The notes under the pieces: generated by a model
Told to the model about the DNA's origin: nothing
Database searches by the model: none
What the model saw: only the letters and a program-made list of their open reading frames with translations
Part shown: positions 41,904 through 51,104 of the stretch, piece by piece
How positions within the stretch are numbered: position 1 is the first letter of the stretch
Layout of the letters: each line of letters begins with the position of its first letter
Position numbers and translations under genes: made by a program
Source of the DNA: Novosphingobium sp.
Lineage (GTDB): Bacteria; Pseudomonadota; Alphaproteobacteria; Sphingomonadales; Sphingomonadaceae
Assembly: GCF_030699305.1 (NCBI RefSeq)
Contig: NZ_JAUYNB010000038.1
Coordinates: 224,173-288,172, forward strand
Reading direction: 5' to 3'
DNA length: 64,000 nucleotides

Positions 41904-43061
41904 TTACCCACGATCGGGTATCGGTCGCCGCTCAACCACGGACAGCCCAAAACCCTCCAGTGCCAGAGGTTTGCCCTGACTTGAGGTCAGGAGAATCATG
42001 TTGCCCACACCGATATCACGCAGGATCTGCGCGCCGATTCCATAGTCCCTGAAGGCAAAGTTGGCCGCATAGCTGATATAGGCCTCCGGCCCGCCGCCGA
42101 TCCGCTCCGAGAACCCGGTCGGGCTGGGATCACGGATGAATACTCCGACCGCAGCACCCTCATGAGCAGCCAACATTTCGATGGCGGAGCGGGCATAGTC
42201 GCGCTTGGTTTCCTTCCAACCCAGCAGATCCGCTGCCAGGTCAAGCAAGTGGACCCTGACAAGCGTCGGCGCCGAAGGATCGACATGCCCTTTCACCAGC
42301 GCGACATGTTCCGCACCGTCAATCTTGTCGCGATAGACGATCGCCCGAAAACCCTCACCAAAGTGGCTGGGAAAGGCCGTTTCGGCAATCCGCTCGATCA
42401 GCGATTCAGACTTGAGCCGATACGCGATAAGGTCGGCAATGGTTCCGATCTTCAGATTGTGCAACTCGGCAAATTTCTGCAATTCCGGCAAACGGCTCAT
42501 GCTGCCGTCGGCATTCATGATTTCGCAGATAACGCCCGCGCTCATCAAGCCGGCCAGCCGGGCGATATCGACTGCCGCCTCGGTATGCCCGGCGCGGACA
42601 AGAACGCCGCCATCGCGAGCCACCAGCGGAAACACATGCCCCGGCGTAACGATGTCGTCGGAACTGCGGCCTGGATCAAGCGCAACGGCAATCGTTCGCG
42701 CGCGATCATGCGCGGATATCCCGGTCGTCACACCCTCGCGCGCCTCGATCGAGACGGTGAACGCGGTTCCATGCCCCGATTCGTTGCGCGCGACCATCGG
42801 GCCGAGGCCAAGCTGTTCGGCCCGCGAGCGCGGTATCGACAGGCAGATCAATCCCCGAGCGTGCTTGGCCATGAAGTTGATCACATCGGGCGTCGCGAAC
42901 TGAGCAGGGATGACGATATCGCCTTCGTTCTCCCGATCCGGCGCATCGACCAGCACAAACGGTCGGCCGTTGCGCGCCTCATCGATGATCTCTTCGATCG
43001 GGGAAATCTTTGTACCAACCATGGGCAATCCAGCTTCCTCTCCAGCAGGTGCGCGGTTCAT
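41904..43061 (-). CDS. ribB: 3,4-dihydroxy-2-butanone-4-phosphate synthase with degenerate RibA domain
   Basis: A 385-residue RibBA-like protein. The N-terminal half has the DHBP synthase motif DAPDRENEGD and HTEAAVDIARLAGL, and is expected to make the C4 precursor of riboflavin from ribulose-5-phosphate. The C-terminal half resembles GTP cyclohydrolase II only in outline (FRDYGIGAQILRDIGVG); it lacks the zinc-binding Cys triad and the RQEGRGIGL loop, so it should be inactive. This is the RibBX arrangement. Its place among flavin-dependent oxygenases suggests a dedicated flavin supply. MNRAPAG at 43061 is the start used; MVGTKISPIE at 43022 is possible. Confidence 0.87.
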   Translation of the reverse strand: MNRAPAGEEAGLPMVGTKISPIEEIIDEARNGRPFVLVDAPDRENEGDIVIPAQFATPDVINFMAKHARGLICLSIPRSRAEQLGLGPMVARNESGHGTAFTVSIEAREGVTTGISAHDRARTIAVALDPGRSSDDIVTPGHVFPLVARDGGVLVRAGHTEAAVDIARLAGLMSAGVICEIMNADGSMSRLPELQKFAELHNLKIGTIADLIAYRLKSESLIERIAETAFPSHFGEGFRAIVYRDKIDGAEHVALVKGHVDPSAPTLVRVHLLDLAADLLGWKETKRDYARSAIEMLAAHEGAAVGVFIRDPSPTGFSERIGGGPEAYISYAANFAFRDYGIGAQILRDIGVGNMILLTSSQGKPLALEGFGLSVVERRPIPDRG

Positions 43062-43069
43062 GTCAGCAA

Positions 43070-44080
43070 TCAGACCGACGTGCGCAGGGGCTCTGCTTCA
43101 TTGTCCTGTCTTTCCCAGGGATGGGGCAAGCCGGGATCGGTCTCGACGATAAAGCCGCGTAGCAGGTTCTTGAGCGCTGCGCCGTCCCACAGTCCCAGCT
43201 TGTCCAGAAAGACTGCTTCGGTGGATTTCGCTGCGGCCAGCGCCGCAAGTGCGCTGTCCATGCCATTCCGGTTTAGCCCGACCAATTCCACTCCATCTGC
43301 CCCAGTCATCCTTTCCAGAAGGCCCTTGGCCTCAAGACCGGCAAGAGCCTCTTGGGTATCCTCTTCGGCATCACCGTGGAACATGGCCTTCGCGATACCA
43401 CCTGGGCTGCGCCAGTTGTTGTGGGCAAGTGTCACCAGCAGGAGAAATTCATCGTCGGAATAATCGCTGATCGCACCTTCCTTGCGCAGTTCGGCAGCGA
43501 ACTGAAAATAGGCGCGCCACAACAAGTAGCCCAGGAAGTCGTCCTTGAATTCGGTTGCGGTCGAGGTAACGAACGGCGGGGCATCCGCCTTGCGCGATGC
43601 CAAGGCATATTTTCCGGCCTGAAAGACAAGTGGGGCGGCGTCGCTGCTCACGAGATCGACGACTTCACCGACGAAGATTATGTGATCTCCGCCCTCATAC
43701 TGATGGACCGTGCGGCACTGCATCCGCGCACAACAGCCCGAAATCAGCGGTGAGCCGCCAAAGCCATCAGTGACATCGATCCCCGAGAACTTGTCTTCCC
43801 CGCGCGATGCGAACCGATTCGAAAGGTCCTCTTGCCCGGCCGACAGGATGTGAATCGTGAAATATTCGGCGTTGGTGAAGGCATCCAGGCTGCGCGCAGA
43901 TTTGGCGAGGCTCCAGAGCACAAGCGGCGGGTCGAGCGAAACCGAACTGAAGCTGTTTGCCGTCACCCCCACCCGTTCGCCATCTTGACCGCAGGCGGTA
44001 ATGATCGTCACGCCGGTCGTGAAAAGTCCCAGCGTGCGCCGAAACGCAAGCGCATCGAAGCCTGCTTGCTCAACACTCAT
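43070..44080 (-). CDS. Flavin reductase with C-terminal winged-helix-like domain
   Basis: A 336-residue protein. Residues 1-165 are an HsaB/HpaC-type NAD(P)H:flavin reductase (LFTTGVTIITA, GVTANSFSSVSLDPPLVLWS, HQYEGGDHIIFVGEVV). Residues about 175-336 form a helical segment with LLLVTLAHNNWRSPGGIAKA and LAGLEAKGLLERMTGADGVE, which looks like a MarR-like winged helix. A similar extra domain in the C1 reductase of p-hydroxyphenylacetate hydroxylase makes the reductase respond to substrate. It should supply reduced flavin to the HsaA-like and LLM oxygenases. GGGAGA precedes the start. Confidence 0.87.
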   Translation of the reverse strand: MSVEQAGFDALAFRRTLGLFTTGVTIITACGQDGERVGVTANSFSSVSLDPPLVLWSLAKSARSLDAFTNAEYFTIHILSAGQEDLSNRFASRGEDKFSGIDVTDGFGGSPLISGCCARMQCRTVHQYEGGDHIIFVGEVVDLVSSDAAPLVFQAGKYALASRKADAPPFVTSTATEFKDDFLGYLLWRAYFQFAAELRKEGAISDYSDDEFLLLVTLAHNNWRSPGGIAKAMFHGDAEEDTQEALAGLEAKGLLERMTGADGVELVGLNRNGMDSALAALAAAKSTEAVFLDKLGLWDGAALKNLLRGFIVETDPGLPHPWERQDNEAEPLRTSV

Positions 44081-44138
44081 GGCTTTTTCTCCCGCTTGCG
44101 ATCATGGTCGGGTCTGGCATGTCGTTCCCGAAGCCATG

Positions 44139-44960
44139 TCAGGCGATAAACGCGCGCGTATCAGCCAAGGCCTGATCGAGCTTTTCCATCTGCAGGATAT
44201 GCCCGCAGTTGTCGTAAAGCCTGACCTGGCAATTGCCGATCCCGGCGTTGAATTCCTCAGCCAAGGCTACGGGCATCAGCCGGTCATTCTTGCCCCACAG
44301 CACCAGCGTTGGCGCAGTGATCCGGTGGAGACGACCACGCAGGCCGTGTTCCGGGAAGGGCCACATGAACTTGCCCGCGCAGCCGAGCGTCCAGACGTTC
44401 TGGGCGACCGCTGCCGGAATTTCCTCAGGGTCTTCCGGCAAGGAGAACATAGCCTGGGCTGCGGGAATCGATGGGTCGTGGAACACAAAGCCAGGGATTT
44501 TTTCTGGCGCAGAGGCGTAAAGTTGGGCGATTGCCGGCGGCGCATCGTCGCGCCACATGCCAGATGGAGCAAGGCAGACCAGCTTGCTGAACAGGTCAGG
44601 GAAAACCGCCGCCAGATCACACGCAATCATGCCGCCCATCGATTGCCCGACGGCAATTGCGCCTTTCAATCCAAGCTTGCGCAGCGCTTCTTCATAAATG
44701 AGGACAAGGTCTGAATACTCGTCCACCTTGTAGATGGCATAGGGATCGCCTGGCGTCGCGCCGGGAAATTCCGGCGCATAGACTGTAAAATCCTGCGCCA
44801 GGCCATCAAGGTATTCGTCCCAGTACAGTCCGGCTGCGGGGTGAAAGTAAACCAGTGCCGGTCCCGTTCCAGCGATGCGCACGCGCATCTTGATCTGATC
44901 GTTCCAGACGCTGACGATTTCGTCCCGCTCTGGACCCCTGATGCTCGCAGTATTGCTCAT
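44139..44960 (-). CDS. Alpha/beta hydrolase
   Basis: A 273-residue hydrolase: YFHPAAGLYWDEYLDGL near residue 38 in place of the usual HG-G oxyanion loop, nucleophile Ser in GQSMGGMIACDLA near 105, acid in LWGKNDRLMP near 220 and His in CGHILQMEK near 247. The HPAAG loop separates it from the meta-cleavage group; ester, lactone or C-C hydrolysis are possible. It lies between the flavin reductase and the LLM oxygenase, so it may open a lactone produced by Baeyer-Villiger oxidation. Confidence 0.82.
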   Translation of the reverse strand: MSNTASIRGPERDEIVSVWNDQIKMRVRIAGTGPALVYFHPAAGLYWDEYLDGLAQDFTVYAPEFPGATPGDPYAIYKVDEYSDLVLIYEEALRKLGLKGAIAVGQSMGGMIACDLAAVFPDLFSKLVCLAPSGMWRDDAPPAIAQLYASAPEKIPGFVFHDPSIPAAQAMFSLPEDPEEIPAAVAQNVWTLGCAGKFMWPFPEHGLRGRLHRITAPTLVLWGKNDRLMPVALAEEFNAGIGNCQVRLYDNCGHILQMEKLDQALADTRAFIA

Positions 44961-44997
44961 TTCGCCTGACTCCAAATCTTGACTTGCGCTGGTGCGG

Positions 44998-46230
44998 TTA
45001 CTTCGGGAGCCCTGTCGGCCACCACTTATGTTCCCAGTTCTCGTCGGCATGACCCATTTCCAACCACGCCTTGCGCAATCGCGGCATCACCTTCTCAGCA
45101 AGGAGGCTGATGTTCTTCTTGGTCAGCTCAGTCGGCATTGGTCCGTGCTGGACCATGAGGATGAGGTTGCCGATCCTGTTCTGCTTGACGAGTTCGATCA
45201 GTTGTTGGGAAACGGTGTCCACGCTACCAACGATACATGCCTGCGCATCAACGATCTGTTCATATGAGGCCGTGCGCATGATCGGGAACATGCCGAAATC
45301 ACCCGGATCCTTGGCGACTGCGGCAACGCCGTTGATGTCCATGTAGCCTGGAATCCCGAGGCTAGACATCGGGATTGAGCCGAGACCAGTGTTGAAGGCC
45401 GCCTTGACGTATGGACCGTATTCCCGGTGAGCTTCCTCGTCTGTCTCGGCTACCGCCACGCATTGCAGGAAGGCCAGGCGATAGGGGTTGCGATCACGCC
45501 CGCGCTCTTCGGCCATGTCCCAGTATCGCTGGAAAATTCTCCCGGTGAGCTTGGGGCCGAACCAGCTGAAATAGAGCATGACCTGGTCACGATCGAGAAT
45601 GCCCGCCAACGTGGCGGGATTGCCAACCGCCGGCGACCAGACCGGCATCGAAGGCTGGACCGGACGCGGCCAGATGTTGACCTGAGCGTGCTTGTTGAAG
45701 CGGCCATTCCAGGCGAAGGGTTCCTTCTCCTTCAGCGCCTTGTCGATCAGCATGATGTTCTCGGCGAAGCGAGGGCGGGTATCGATCGGAGGGACGCCTT
45801 GATTCTGGTTGGCATCGAAACTCAACGAGATCGGGAAACCGGCAATCAGACGTCCGCCACTGATCTGGTCGATCGCCGAGTATTCCTCAGCGATACGCAG
45901 TGGTTCTTTCGATTTGCCAAGCGCGCGTCCAAGGCAGGCCAGTGCCGTGTTCAGACCTTCCGACTGGGTCGCATAAGCGAGCGCCGCCATCTGCAGGTTG
46001 GGATTGGGCAGAATGTCGTAGGACGACTGGCCATGCTCGGTCGTGCCAATGCCATCGAAACCGCAACGCGCCGCATGAAGCATTTCGTCCAGGAAATGAA
46101 CATGATCCTGATGCATCAGCTTCGGATCGACCAAATCGAAATAGGGGGTCGTCACGATTGAATCGTACTTCGAAGCAAAATCCGCAGGCATGTGCCGGTA
46201 AGGCAATTGCTGGAACGAAAGTATCTTCAT
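44998..46230 (-). CDS. LLM-class flavin-dependent oxygenase
   Basis: A 410-residue bacterial-luciferase-like (TIM-barrel) protein using reduced flavin and O2. Motifs: DGIGTTEHGQSSYDILPNPN near residue 60, the ISGGRLIAGFPIS segment near 130 and RPVQPSMPVWSPAVGNPATL near 195. Relatives include limonene 1,2-monooxygenase and Baeyer-Villiger-type ketone oxygenases. The second ATG (46230) is taken since AGGAGG sits 5 bp away; ATG 46233 is only 2 bp from it. A TCTAGA palindrome lies 85 bp upstream. Substrate unknown. Confidence 0.88.
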   Translation of the reverse strand: MKILSFQQLPYRHMPADFASKYDSIVTTPYFDLVDPKLMHQDHVHFLDEMLHAARCGFDGIGTTEHGQSSYDILPNPNLQMAALAYATQSEGLNTALACLGRALGKSKEPLRIAEEYSAIDQISGGRLIAGFPISLSFDANQNQGVPPIDTRPRFAENIMLIDKALKEKEPFAWNGRFNKHAQVNIWPRPVQPSMPVWSPAVGNPATLAGILDRDQVMLYFSWFGPKLTGRIFQRYWDMAEERGRDRNPYRLAFLQCVAVAETDEEAHREYGPYVKAAFNTGLGSIPMSSLGIPGYMDINGVAAVAKDPGDFGMFPIMRTASYEQIVDAQACIVGSVDTVSQQLIELVKQNRIGNLILMVQHGPMPTELTKKNISLLAEKVMPRLRKAWLEMGHADENWEHKWWPTGLPK

Positions 46231-46314
46231 CATTTCCTCCTGTCGGTCGCGCACTTTTCACGCCACCCGCCTGTTTCAGAAGCGATCACCGCATGCCCTG
46301 CCTTGATCGTTGTT

Positions 46315-46324
46315 ATTCTAGAAT
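46315..46324. promoter_or_regulatory. ATTCTAGAAT palindrome before LLM oxygenase
   Basis: A perfect 10-bp palindrome, identical to 47676-47685, in the 152-bp gap between the HsaA-like gene and the LLM gene. It suggests a separate promoter for the LLM-hydrolase-reductase genes. Confidence 0.5.
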
Positions 46325-46382
46325 GCCAAGAATCGGCCAATATTGACCGATGCTGACAATGCATGACGACACGGCCCGATCG

Positions 46383-47552
46383 TCAGATCAGATTCAGCAC
46401 GCTGGGATGACCCATGACCATGGCGCCATAGTTGCGGGCATAGCCGTTGACGTTGAACGCCATGTGTGTCGCCGCGCTCTGGATATCCCGGAACGCGCGC
46501 TGCAGGCTGTCCCCTTCCATGATCGCGTGAGCACCACTGTTGGCAAAGATTTGCTGAGCGACCTCGTTACACGAATGGACTGACTTTGCCGCTTCCCAGA
46601 AGTGCCGAGCCTTGTCGATCATGGGTTGGTCAAAATTACCGGCCACCGCGTCAAAAGCCGCCGATAGATTGGCATGGCTGAGCGCACGCGACGCTCGGAT
46701 CACATAGTCGGTATCGGCGATATAGTGATGGGTATCCGGGTTGTCCGAGAACTTCGAACGATCCATGGTCGCAATGCGGGTCGCGCTGCGCTCGATGAAC
46801 TGGTCGAGAATCCCTCGTGCCATGCCATGCACGGCGGCTGCGAGCATTTCGACAAAAACCAAGCCAAATGGCAACTTGTAGATCGCACTTGAGCCTTCCG
46901 GCGGCGGCGGAGCAGCGCCGAAGATCGGATGGTGCCGACGCTCGGGCACAAACACATCTTTCATGACCAAGGAATTCGAGCCGGTACCTGCCAGCCCCAT
47001 CACATGCCAATCATCAACGATCTCGTAGTCCGAACGCGGGACAAAGAAGCTGCAGTGGGTCGGCACCTCACCCGGCCCTCGCGGCGGGCGCACCCCCCCG
47101 ACGATCGCCCATTGGGCGTGGTCACAGCCGCTCGAGAATGGCCACCGACCACTCAGCAAGAACCCGCCGTCCACCGGTTTCACTTCGCCTGTGGGCGCAT
47201 AGGCGGACGACAGCAGGATCGAGGAGTCTTCTCCCCAGATTTCCGCCACGGTAGCATCATCCAGCAGCATCACTTCCCACTGATGCAGCGAAAGCACCGC
47301 GAGCACCCAGCCGCTTGAACCGCAAGCGGACGCCACTTCGGCGATCACGTCCGTCAGCACTGCGGGTTGCATCTCATAACCACCGTATGCCTTCGGCTGA
47401 AGGATTTTGAAAAAGCCAGCGTCGCGAAACTCGGCGATGGTCGCCTCGCTGACGGCGCGATTCTTTTCGACGGTCGCAGCACGTTCTTTCAGGTGCGACT
47501 TCATCAGCTTTGCGCGTTCGATCAGTTCATGAGAACTTGGCATGGCAGTCAT
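46383..47552 (-). CDS. HsaA-like flavin-dependent monooxygenase
   Basis: A 389-residue acyl-CoA-dehydrogenase-fold oxygenase, paralogous to 9988-11205: KILQPKAYGGYEMQP near residue 48, ACGSSGWVLAVLSLHQWEVM near 75, SGRWPFSSGCDHAQWAIVGG near 133 and VMGLAGTGSNSLVMKDVFVP near 185 correspond between the two. It should use reduced flavin from the reductase at 43070 to hydroxylate a phenol-like ring. ATG 47552 with GGAGAG upstream. Confidence 0.86.
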   Translation of the reverse strand: MTAMPSSHELIERAKLMKSHLKERAATVEKNRAVSEATIAEFRDAGFFKILQPKAYGGYEMQPAVLTDVIAEVASACGSSGWVLAVLSLHQWEVMLLDDATVAEIWGEDSSILLSSAYAPTGEVKPVDGGFLLSGRWPFSSGCDHAQWAIVGGVRPPRGPGEVPTHCSFFVPRSDYEIVDDWHVMGLAGTGSNSLVMKDVFVPERRHHPIFGAAPPPPEGSSAIYKLPFGLVFVEMLAAAVHGMARGILDQFIERSATRIATMDRSKFSDNPDTHHYIADTDYVIRASRALSHANLSAAFDAVAGNFDQPMIDKARHFWEAAKSVHSCNEVAQQIFANSGAHAIMEGDSLQRAFRDIQSAATHMAFNVNGYARNYGAMVMGHPSVLNLI

Positions 47553-47675
47553 TCTCTCCACACTTCCCTTGCTGCGACGAGTCCCCGGAATTTCTTGCCG
47601 CCCGGCTGGCCCACCCATCAACAGTCGCCCGGCAGGTGGAAACAGGCCTCCACCTCGTTCATTGCCATATGAAGC

Positions 47676-47685
47676 ATTCTAGAAT
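47676..47685. promoter_or_regulatory. ATTCTAGAAT palindrome in divergent region
   Basis: Identical to 46315-46324. It lies between the minus-strand HsaA-like gene (124 bp) and the plus-strand KstD-like gene (139 bp), so one regulator could control both. Confidence 0.5.
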
Positions 47686-47824
47686 ATAAGTAAAGCACTC
47701 GAAGCCTGAAAATGTTGCATTCCATTGAGGTGGCGCGAGATTGATCGACGCACTTTTGCCTCCCGCAGTCCGGTTTTGCGCGATCAGGCGGCGAAAAGGC
47801 GCAAGCAGGGGAGAACTGACGGCA

Positions 47825-49597
47825 ATGACCATTTCAAGCGATTCGACACCACCCGAGGCACCCTCCAGCCAGCAGCAGTGGGATGGGATGTATGATGTCG
47901 TGGTAGTCGGTTCGGGCGCGGCGGGGATGACTGCCGCGCTTGTGGCGGCCGATCTGGGCTTGACCGTCGGGCTGATCGAAAGCTGCCAGCTGCTCGGCGG
48001 GACGACGGCGGTTTCGGGTGGTGCCGTGTGGGTTCCTGCGAATCACCACATGGAAGCACTGTCCTGTCCCGATTCCACTGCCGAAGCCCTGACCTACCTG
48101 CATGAAACGCTTGGCGACGAATATGATGAGGCCATGGCGCGCGCCTACGTTGAGACGGGACCAGCATTGATTCGCCATCTTGAGGCCACCTCGCGCCTCG
48201 CCTTCCGCGCCGGTCCGCTGCCGGACTACTACTCGAACCTTCCGGGCGGAAAGGCCATGTATCGCGCGCTGGATCCCTTGCCTCTCAACGCACGGGACCT
48301 GGGCGATGATATTGCCCTGTTGAGGCCTCCACACCCCCAGACGGTGGTTTTCGGCGCGACGTTCACCACCGGCGAGGTCGCAACGGTTCTGCGCAAGGAC
48401 AAGGGCTGGATCGGACTTGTCGCAAGGCGGCTGGCTCGCCAATACCTCGACCTTCCCTGGCTGTTGCGCCGTGGCTCATCACCCCGGCTGACGCTCGGAA
48501 ATGCGCTCATCGGCCGCCTCCTCCTGAGCCTGCGCGATCGCAAGGTTACGATCCTGACCGGAACCGCATTGCGAAGCCTCGTCCGGACCGACAGCCGGAT
48601 CGACGGAGTTATCGCCGAACGGAACGGAAGGCCACTCTACCTGCATGCACGGCGCGGGGTGATCCTTGCGGCAGGTGGGTTCGGGGCGAATCCGCAGATG
48701 CGCAGCGCCTACCTCACCCGGTCGCCCGATGTCGTTCGCGGCGTCGCGCCCGCAGACATTAATACCGGCGAGGCCATCGCCGCAGGCATGTCAATCGGTG
48801 CCGCGACCCGGCTGATGGACGAGGCCTGGTGGATTCCGGTCTATCGTCTCGATCACGCGAAACTCACTTGCGGCATGTTCTTTGATCGTGCGTTCCCGGG
48901 CTGCATCATCGTCAATCGCAAGGGGCAGCGGTTCATGAACGACGCGGCCAATTACGATGAAGCCGGACGAGCGATGGCCGATGCCGCTGCAACGCCTGCT
49001 GACGCCAGTTATTATGTCTTCGACGAGCATTACCGGCGTAACTATCTGGCCGGCCCGATGCTGCCCATGCCGCGACCGTTCGACGTCTTCCTTGGTCAGG
49101 ATGTCAAGCGACTGCTGGTCAAGGCAGACAGCCTGGCCGAACTGGCCGAAAAGCTTGAAATAGATGCCACTGGTCTGGAAGCCGGCATCGCCAGGTTCAA
49201 TCGCTATGTCAGCAACGGCGTGGACGAAGACTTCCATCGCGGCGAAGAGCGGTACGAACTCCACTACAGCGATCCCAAGGTCGCACCCAACAGCACGCTT
49301 GGGCCAATCGGGAAGCCGCCATTTTATGCCATCGCCATCTATCCGGGCGATATCGGCACCAAGGGTGGCCTGGTGACAAATGCCGACGGACAAGTCATCG
49401 CAATCGACGGAACGCCAATCGCGGGCCTGTATGCTGCCGGAAGCTCTGCCGCATCCATGATGGGCCGGACCTATCCTGCCGGAGGGGTGACCATTGGGCC
49501 GGCCATGATCTTCGGCGCCAGGGCTGCGATGCACATCGCGGGGCGCAAGCTTCCGGCGCCGAGCGAAAAGGCTGTCAGCCAGAGCCGCGAACTCTGA
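47825..49597 (+). CDS. FAD-dependent 3-ketosteroid dehydrogenase-like protein
   Basis: A 590-residue flavoprotein of the KstD / fumarate-reductase-like group. The FAD site is YDVVVVGSGAAGMTAALVAA at residue 23, followed by ESCQLLGGTTAVSGGAVWVP; RGVILAAGGFGANPQMR near 275 and the terminal GRTYPAGGVTIGPAMIFG are diagnostic, including the Tyr before PAGG that matches an active-site position of ketosteroid dehydrogenases. It should introduce a ring double bond next to a ketone. It is the only plus-strand gene of cluster 2. ATG 47825 is chosen; GGGGAGAA is upstream. Confidence 0.87.
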   Translation: MTISSDSTPPEAPSSQQQWDGMYDVVVVGSGAAGMTAALVAADLGLTVGLIESCQLLGGTTAVSGGAVWVPANHHMEALSCPDSTAEALTYLHETLGDEYDEAMARAYVETGPALIRHLEATSRLAFRAGPLPDYYSNLPGGKAMYRALDPLPLNARDLGDDIALLRPPHPQTVVFGATFTTGEVATVLRKDKGWIGLVARRLARQYLDLPWLLRRGSSPRLTLGNALIGRLLLSLRDRKVTILTGTALRSLVRTDSRIDGVIAERNGRPLYLHARRGVILAAGGFGANPQMRSAYLTRSPDVVRGVAPADINTGEAIAAGMSIGAATRLMDEAWWIPVYRLDHAKLTCGMFFDRAFPGCIIVNRKGQRFMNDAANYDEAGRAMADAAATPADASYYVFDEHYRRNYLAGPMLPMPRPFDVFLGQDVKRLLVKADSLAELAEKLEIDATGLEAGIARFNRYVSNGVDEDFHRGEERYELHYSDPKVAPNSTLGPIGKPPFYAIAIYPGDIGTKGGLVTNADGQVIAIDGTPIAGLYAAGSSAASMMGRTYPAGGVTIGPAMIFGARAAMHIAGRKLPAPSEKAVSQSREL

Positions 49598-49661
49598 CGC
49601 CAAAGCGCCGCAGTAGCGGTGCCTGCGCGTCCTGGTTCACGCCGCCACAGCGAAGGTTTGA

Positions 49662-49695
49662 CCAAGGCTCGATAAGAAGTCTTATCGAGCCTTGG
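49662..49695. terminator. Perfect hairpin between convergent genes
   Basis: CCAAGGCTCGATAAG and its exact complement are separated by AAGT. There is no T run, so termination strength is uncertain, but the position between convergent KstD-like and P450 genes supports a terminator. Confidence 0.65.
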
Positions 49696-49735
49696 AATCA
49701 AGCCATCGTGCAGACCGGCACTGCGCGAAAAATCA

Positions 49736-51028
49736 TTACCCTCGCCGCGTGAATGTGAGCGGAAGCCGGGCAATTGTGTGTGTCGCGACCGTCGGCAGAT
49801 AGGTTATCTCGTCGTTCGGAATGGCAAGCTGAATATTGTCCATCCGGCTGAGCACTTCGCGAACCGCCACTTTCAACTCCATCCGTGCCAATGCGGCGCC
49901 GACACAGCGGTGAATGCCTGCCCCGAACGAGACATGCCGACCGATATTGGGCCGATTCATGTCAAACTCGCGCGGACTATCAAATTCGCTGTCGTCGTCA
50001 TTGGCCGAAGCGTAGAGCAACAAGAGGTGCGCGCCCTTTGGCAATGCGACACCGCCAACTTCTACATCCTTGGTCGTCATGCGCGTGATGCCGCGAACCG
50101 GTGGATCGAAGCGCAGCAATTCCTCGACAAAGCGCGTCACGACCCGGTCATCGTCAAGCGATGCGCGCAGCGTGGCCGCGATGTCTGGCCTGGTTGCGAA
50201 AATGTAGAACATCGTGGTCAACGCTGTCGCGGTGGTCTCGTTGCCAGCAACGAGCAGGGCGACACCCAGCGTGACCAGTTCGTCCAGTCCGAGGGTCGGC
50301 TGATCGGCGTCGTCCAGCCGGGCGTGGACAAGGTCGGAGATCATGTCTTCGCGCGGTGGGGAGTTCTGGCGATCCTTGATCTCGGCGAGGAGGAAATTCT
50401 GCAGGTCACACACATCCTTGGCCGCGCGCAGCATGTCTTCGCGGCTCTGCATACGGCTGATCTGCTGGGTCAGCGCCAGTGCCCAGCGCTGGACGGTGGC
50501 AGAAGGGAGATCGACGCCCAACTGCTTGCAGATGATGCGGCTGGTCATCGGCATGGCGAATTCGCTGAAAACCTCTCCTTCGCCTTTCGCCAGGAGCTTC
50601 TCGACCAGATCGACGGCGATATTGGTAATCTCCGGTTGCAGGGTCTTGACGCGGTGCGCGGTGAACGCCGAATCGAGTAGGCGGCGCACGCGGGTATGCT
50701 CAGGTGGATCCGTCATGATCGCGTTCACAAAGAAACCGCCGCCGTCGCGCTCAAGAATTTCCTTGTATTCCTTCAGGAATCCCTTGGCATACTGCTCAGC
50801 AAAGCCCTTCTTCACCGAGAAGGTGATCGGGTCGCGAAGGACTGTCTGCAAATCCTCGTAGCGCGAGATCAGATACATATCGAGGTTCTTGTCGTAATGA
50901 ACCGCATCATCCTTGCGCATTGCTGCATAAAAGGCATTGGGATGCGCTAGGATTTCCGGATCAGCGAGTGATGCCGTGGAAAGATCAATGCCATCCGCTG
51001 ACGCTTCTGTTGAGTTATTCTGGATCAT
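49736..51028 (-). CDS. Cytochrome P450
   Basis: A 430-residue soluble bacterial P450. The haem Cys375 lies in SFGAGIHRCVGAAL, the I-helix oxygen-binding motif is LLVAGNETTATAL near 240 and the K-helix ExxR is VEELLRF near 280. It needs electrons from a ferredoxin; one is encoded 76 bp upstream. It probably hydroxylates the ring system or a methyl group of the substrate. ATG 51028 follows GGAGAA. Confidence 0.93.
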   Translation of the reverse strand: MIQNNSTEASADGIDLSTASLADPEILAHPNAFYAAMRKDDAVHYDKNLDMYLISRYEDLQTVLRDPITFSVKKGFAEQYAKGFLKEYKEILERDGGGFFVNAIMTDPPEHTRVRRLLDSAFTAHRVKTLQPEITNIAVDLVEKLLAKGEGEVFSEFAMPMTSRIICKQLGVDLPSATVQRWALALTQQISRMQSREDMLRAAKDVCDLQNFLLAEIKDRQNSPPREDMISDLVHARLDDADQPTLGLDELVTLGVALLVAGNETTATALTTMFYIFATRPDIAATLRASLDDDRVVTRFVEELLRFDPPVRGITRMTTKDVEVGGVALPKGAHLLLLYASANDDDSEFDSPREFDMNRPNIGRHVSFGAGIHRCVGAALARMELKVAVREVLSRMDNIQLAIPNDEITYLPTVATHTIARLPLTFTRRG

Positions 51029-51104
51029 GGTTGTTTTCTCCAATTCTCTGAATTTCAATCTGGAAAGTTGACTTCGTACATCTGCCTGAACAGCTCTTGT
51101 GCTC

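Noticed and set aside
49662..49695. Hairpin as an attachment or mobile-element end
   Set aside because: It is a simple perfect hairpin between convergent stops with no repeat partner elsewhere; a terminator-like role is the simpler reading.
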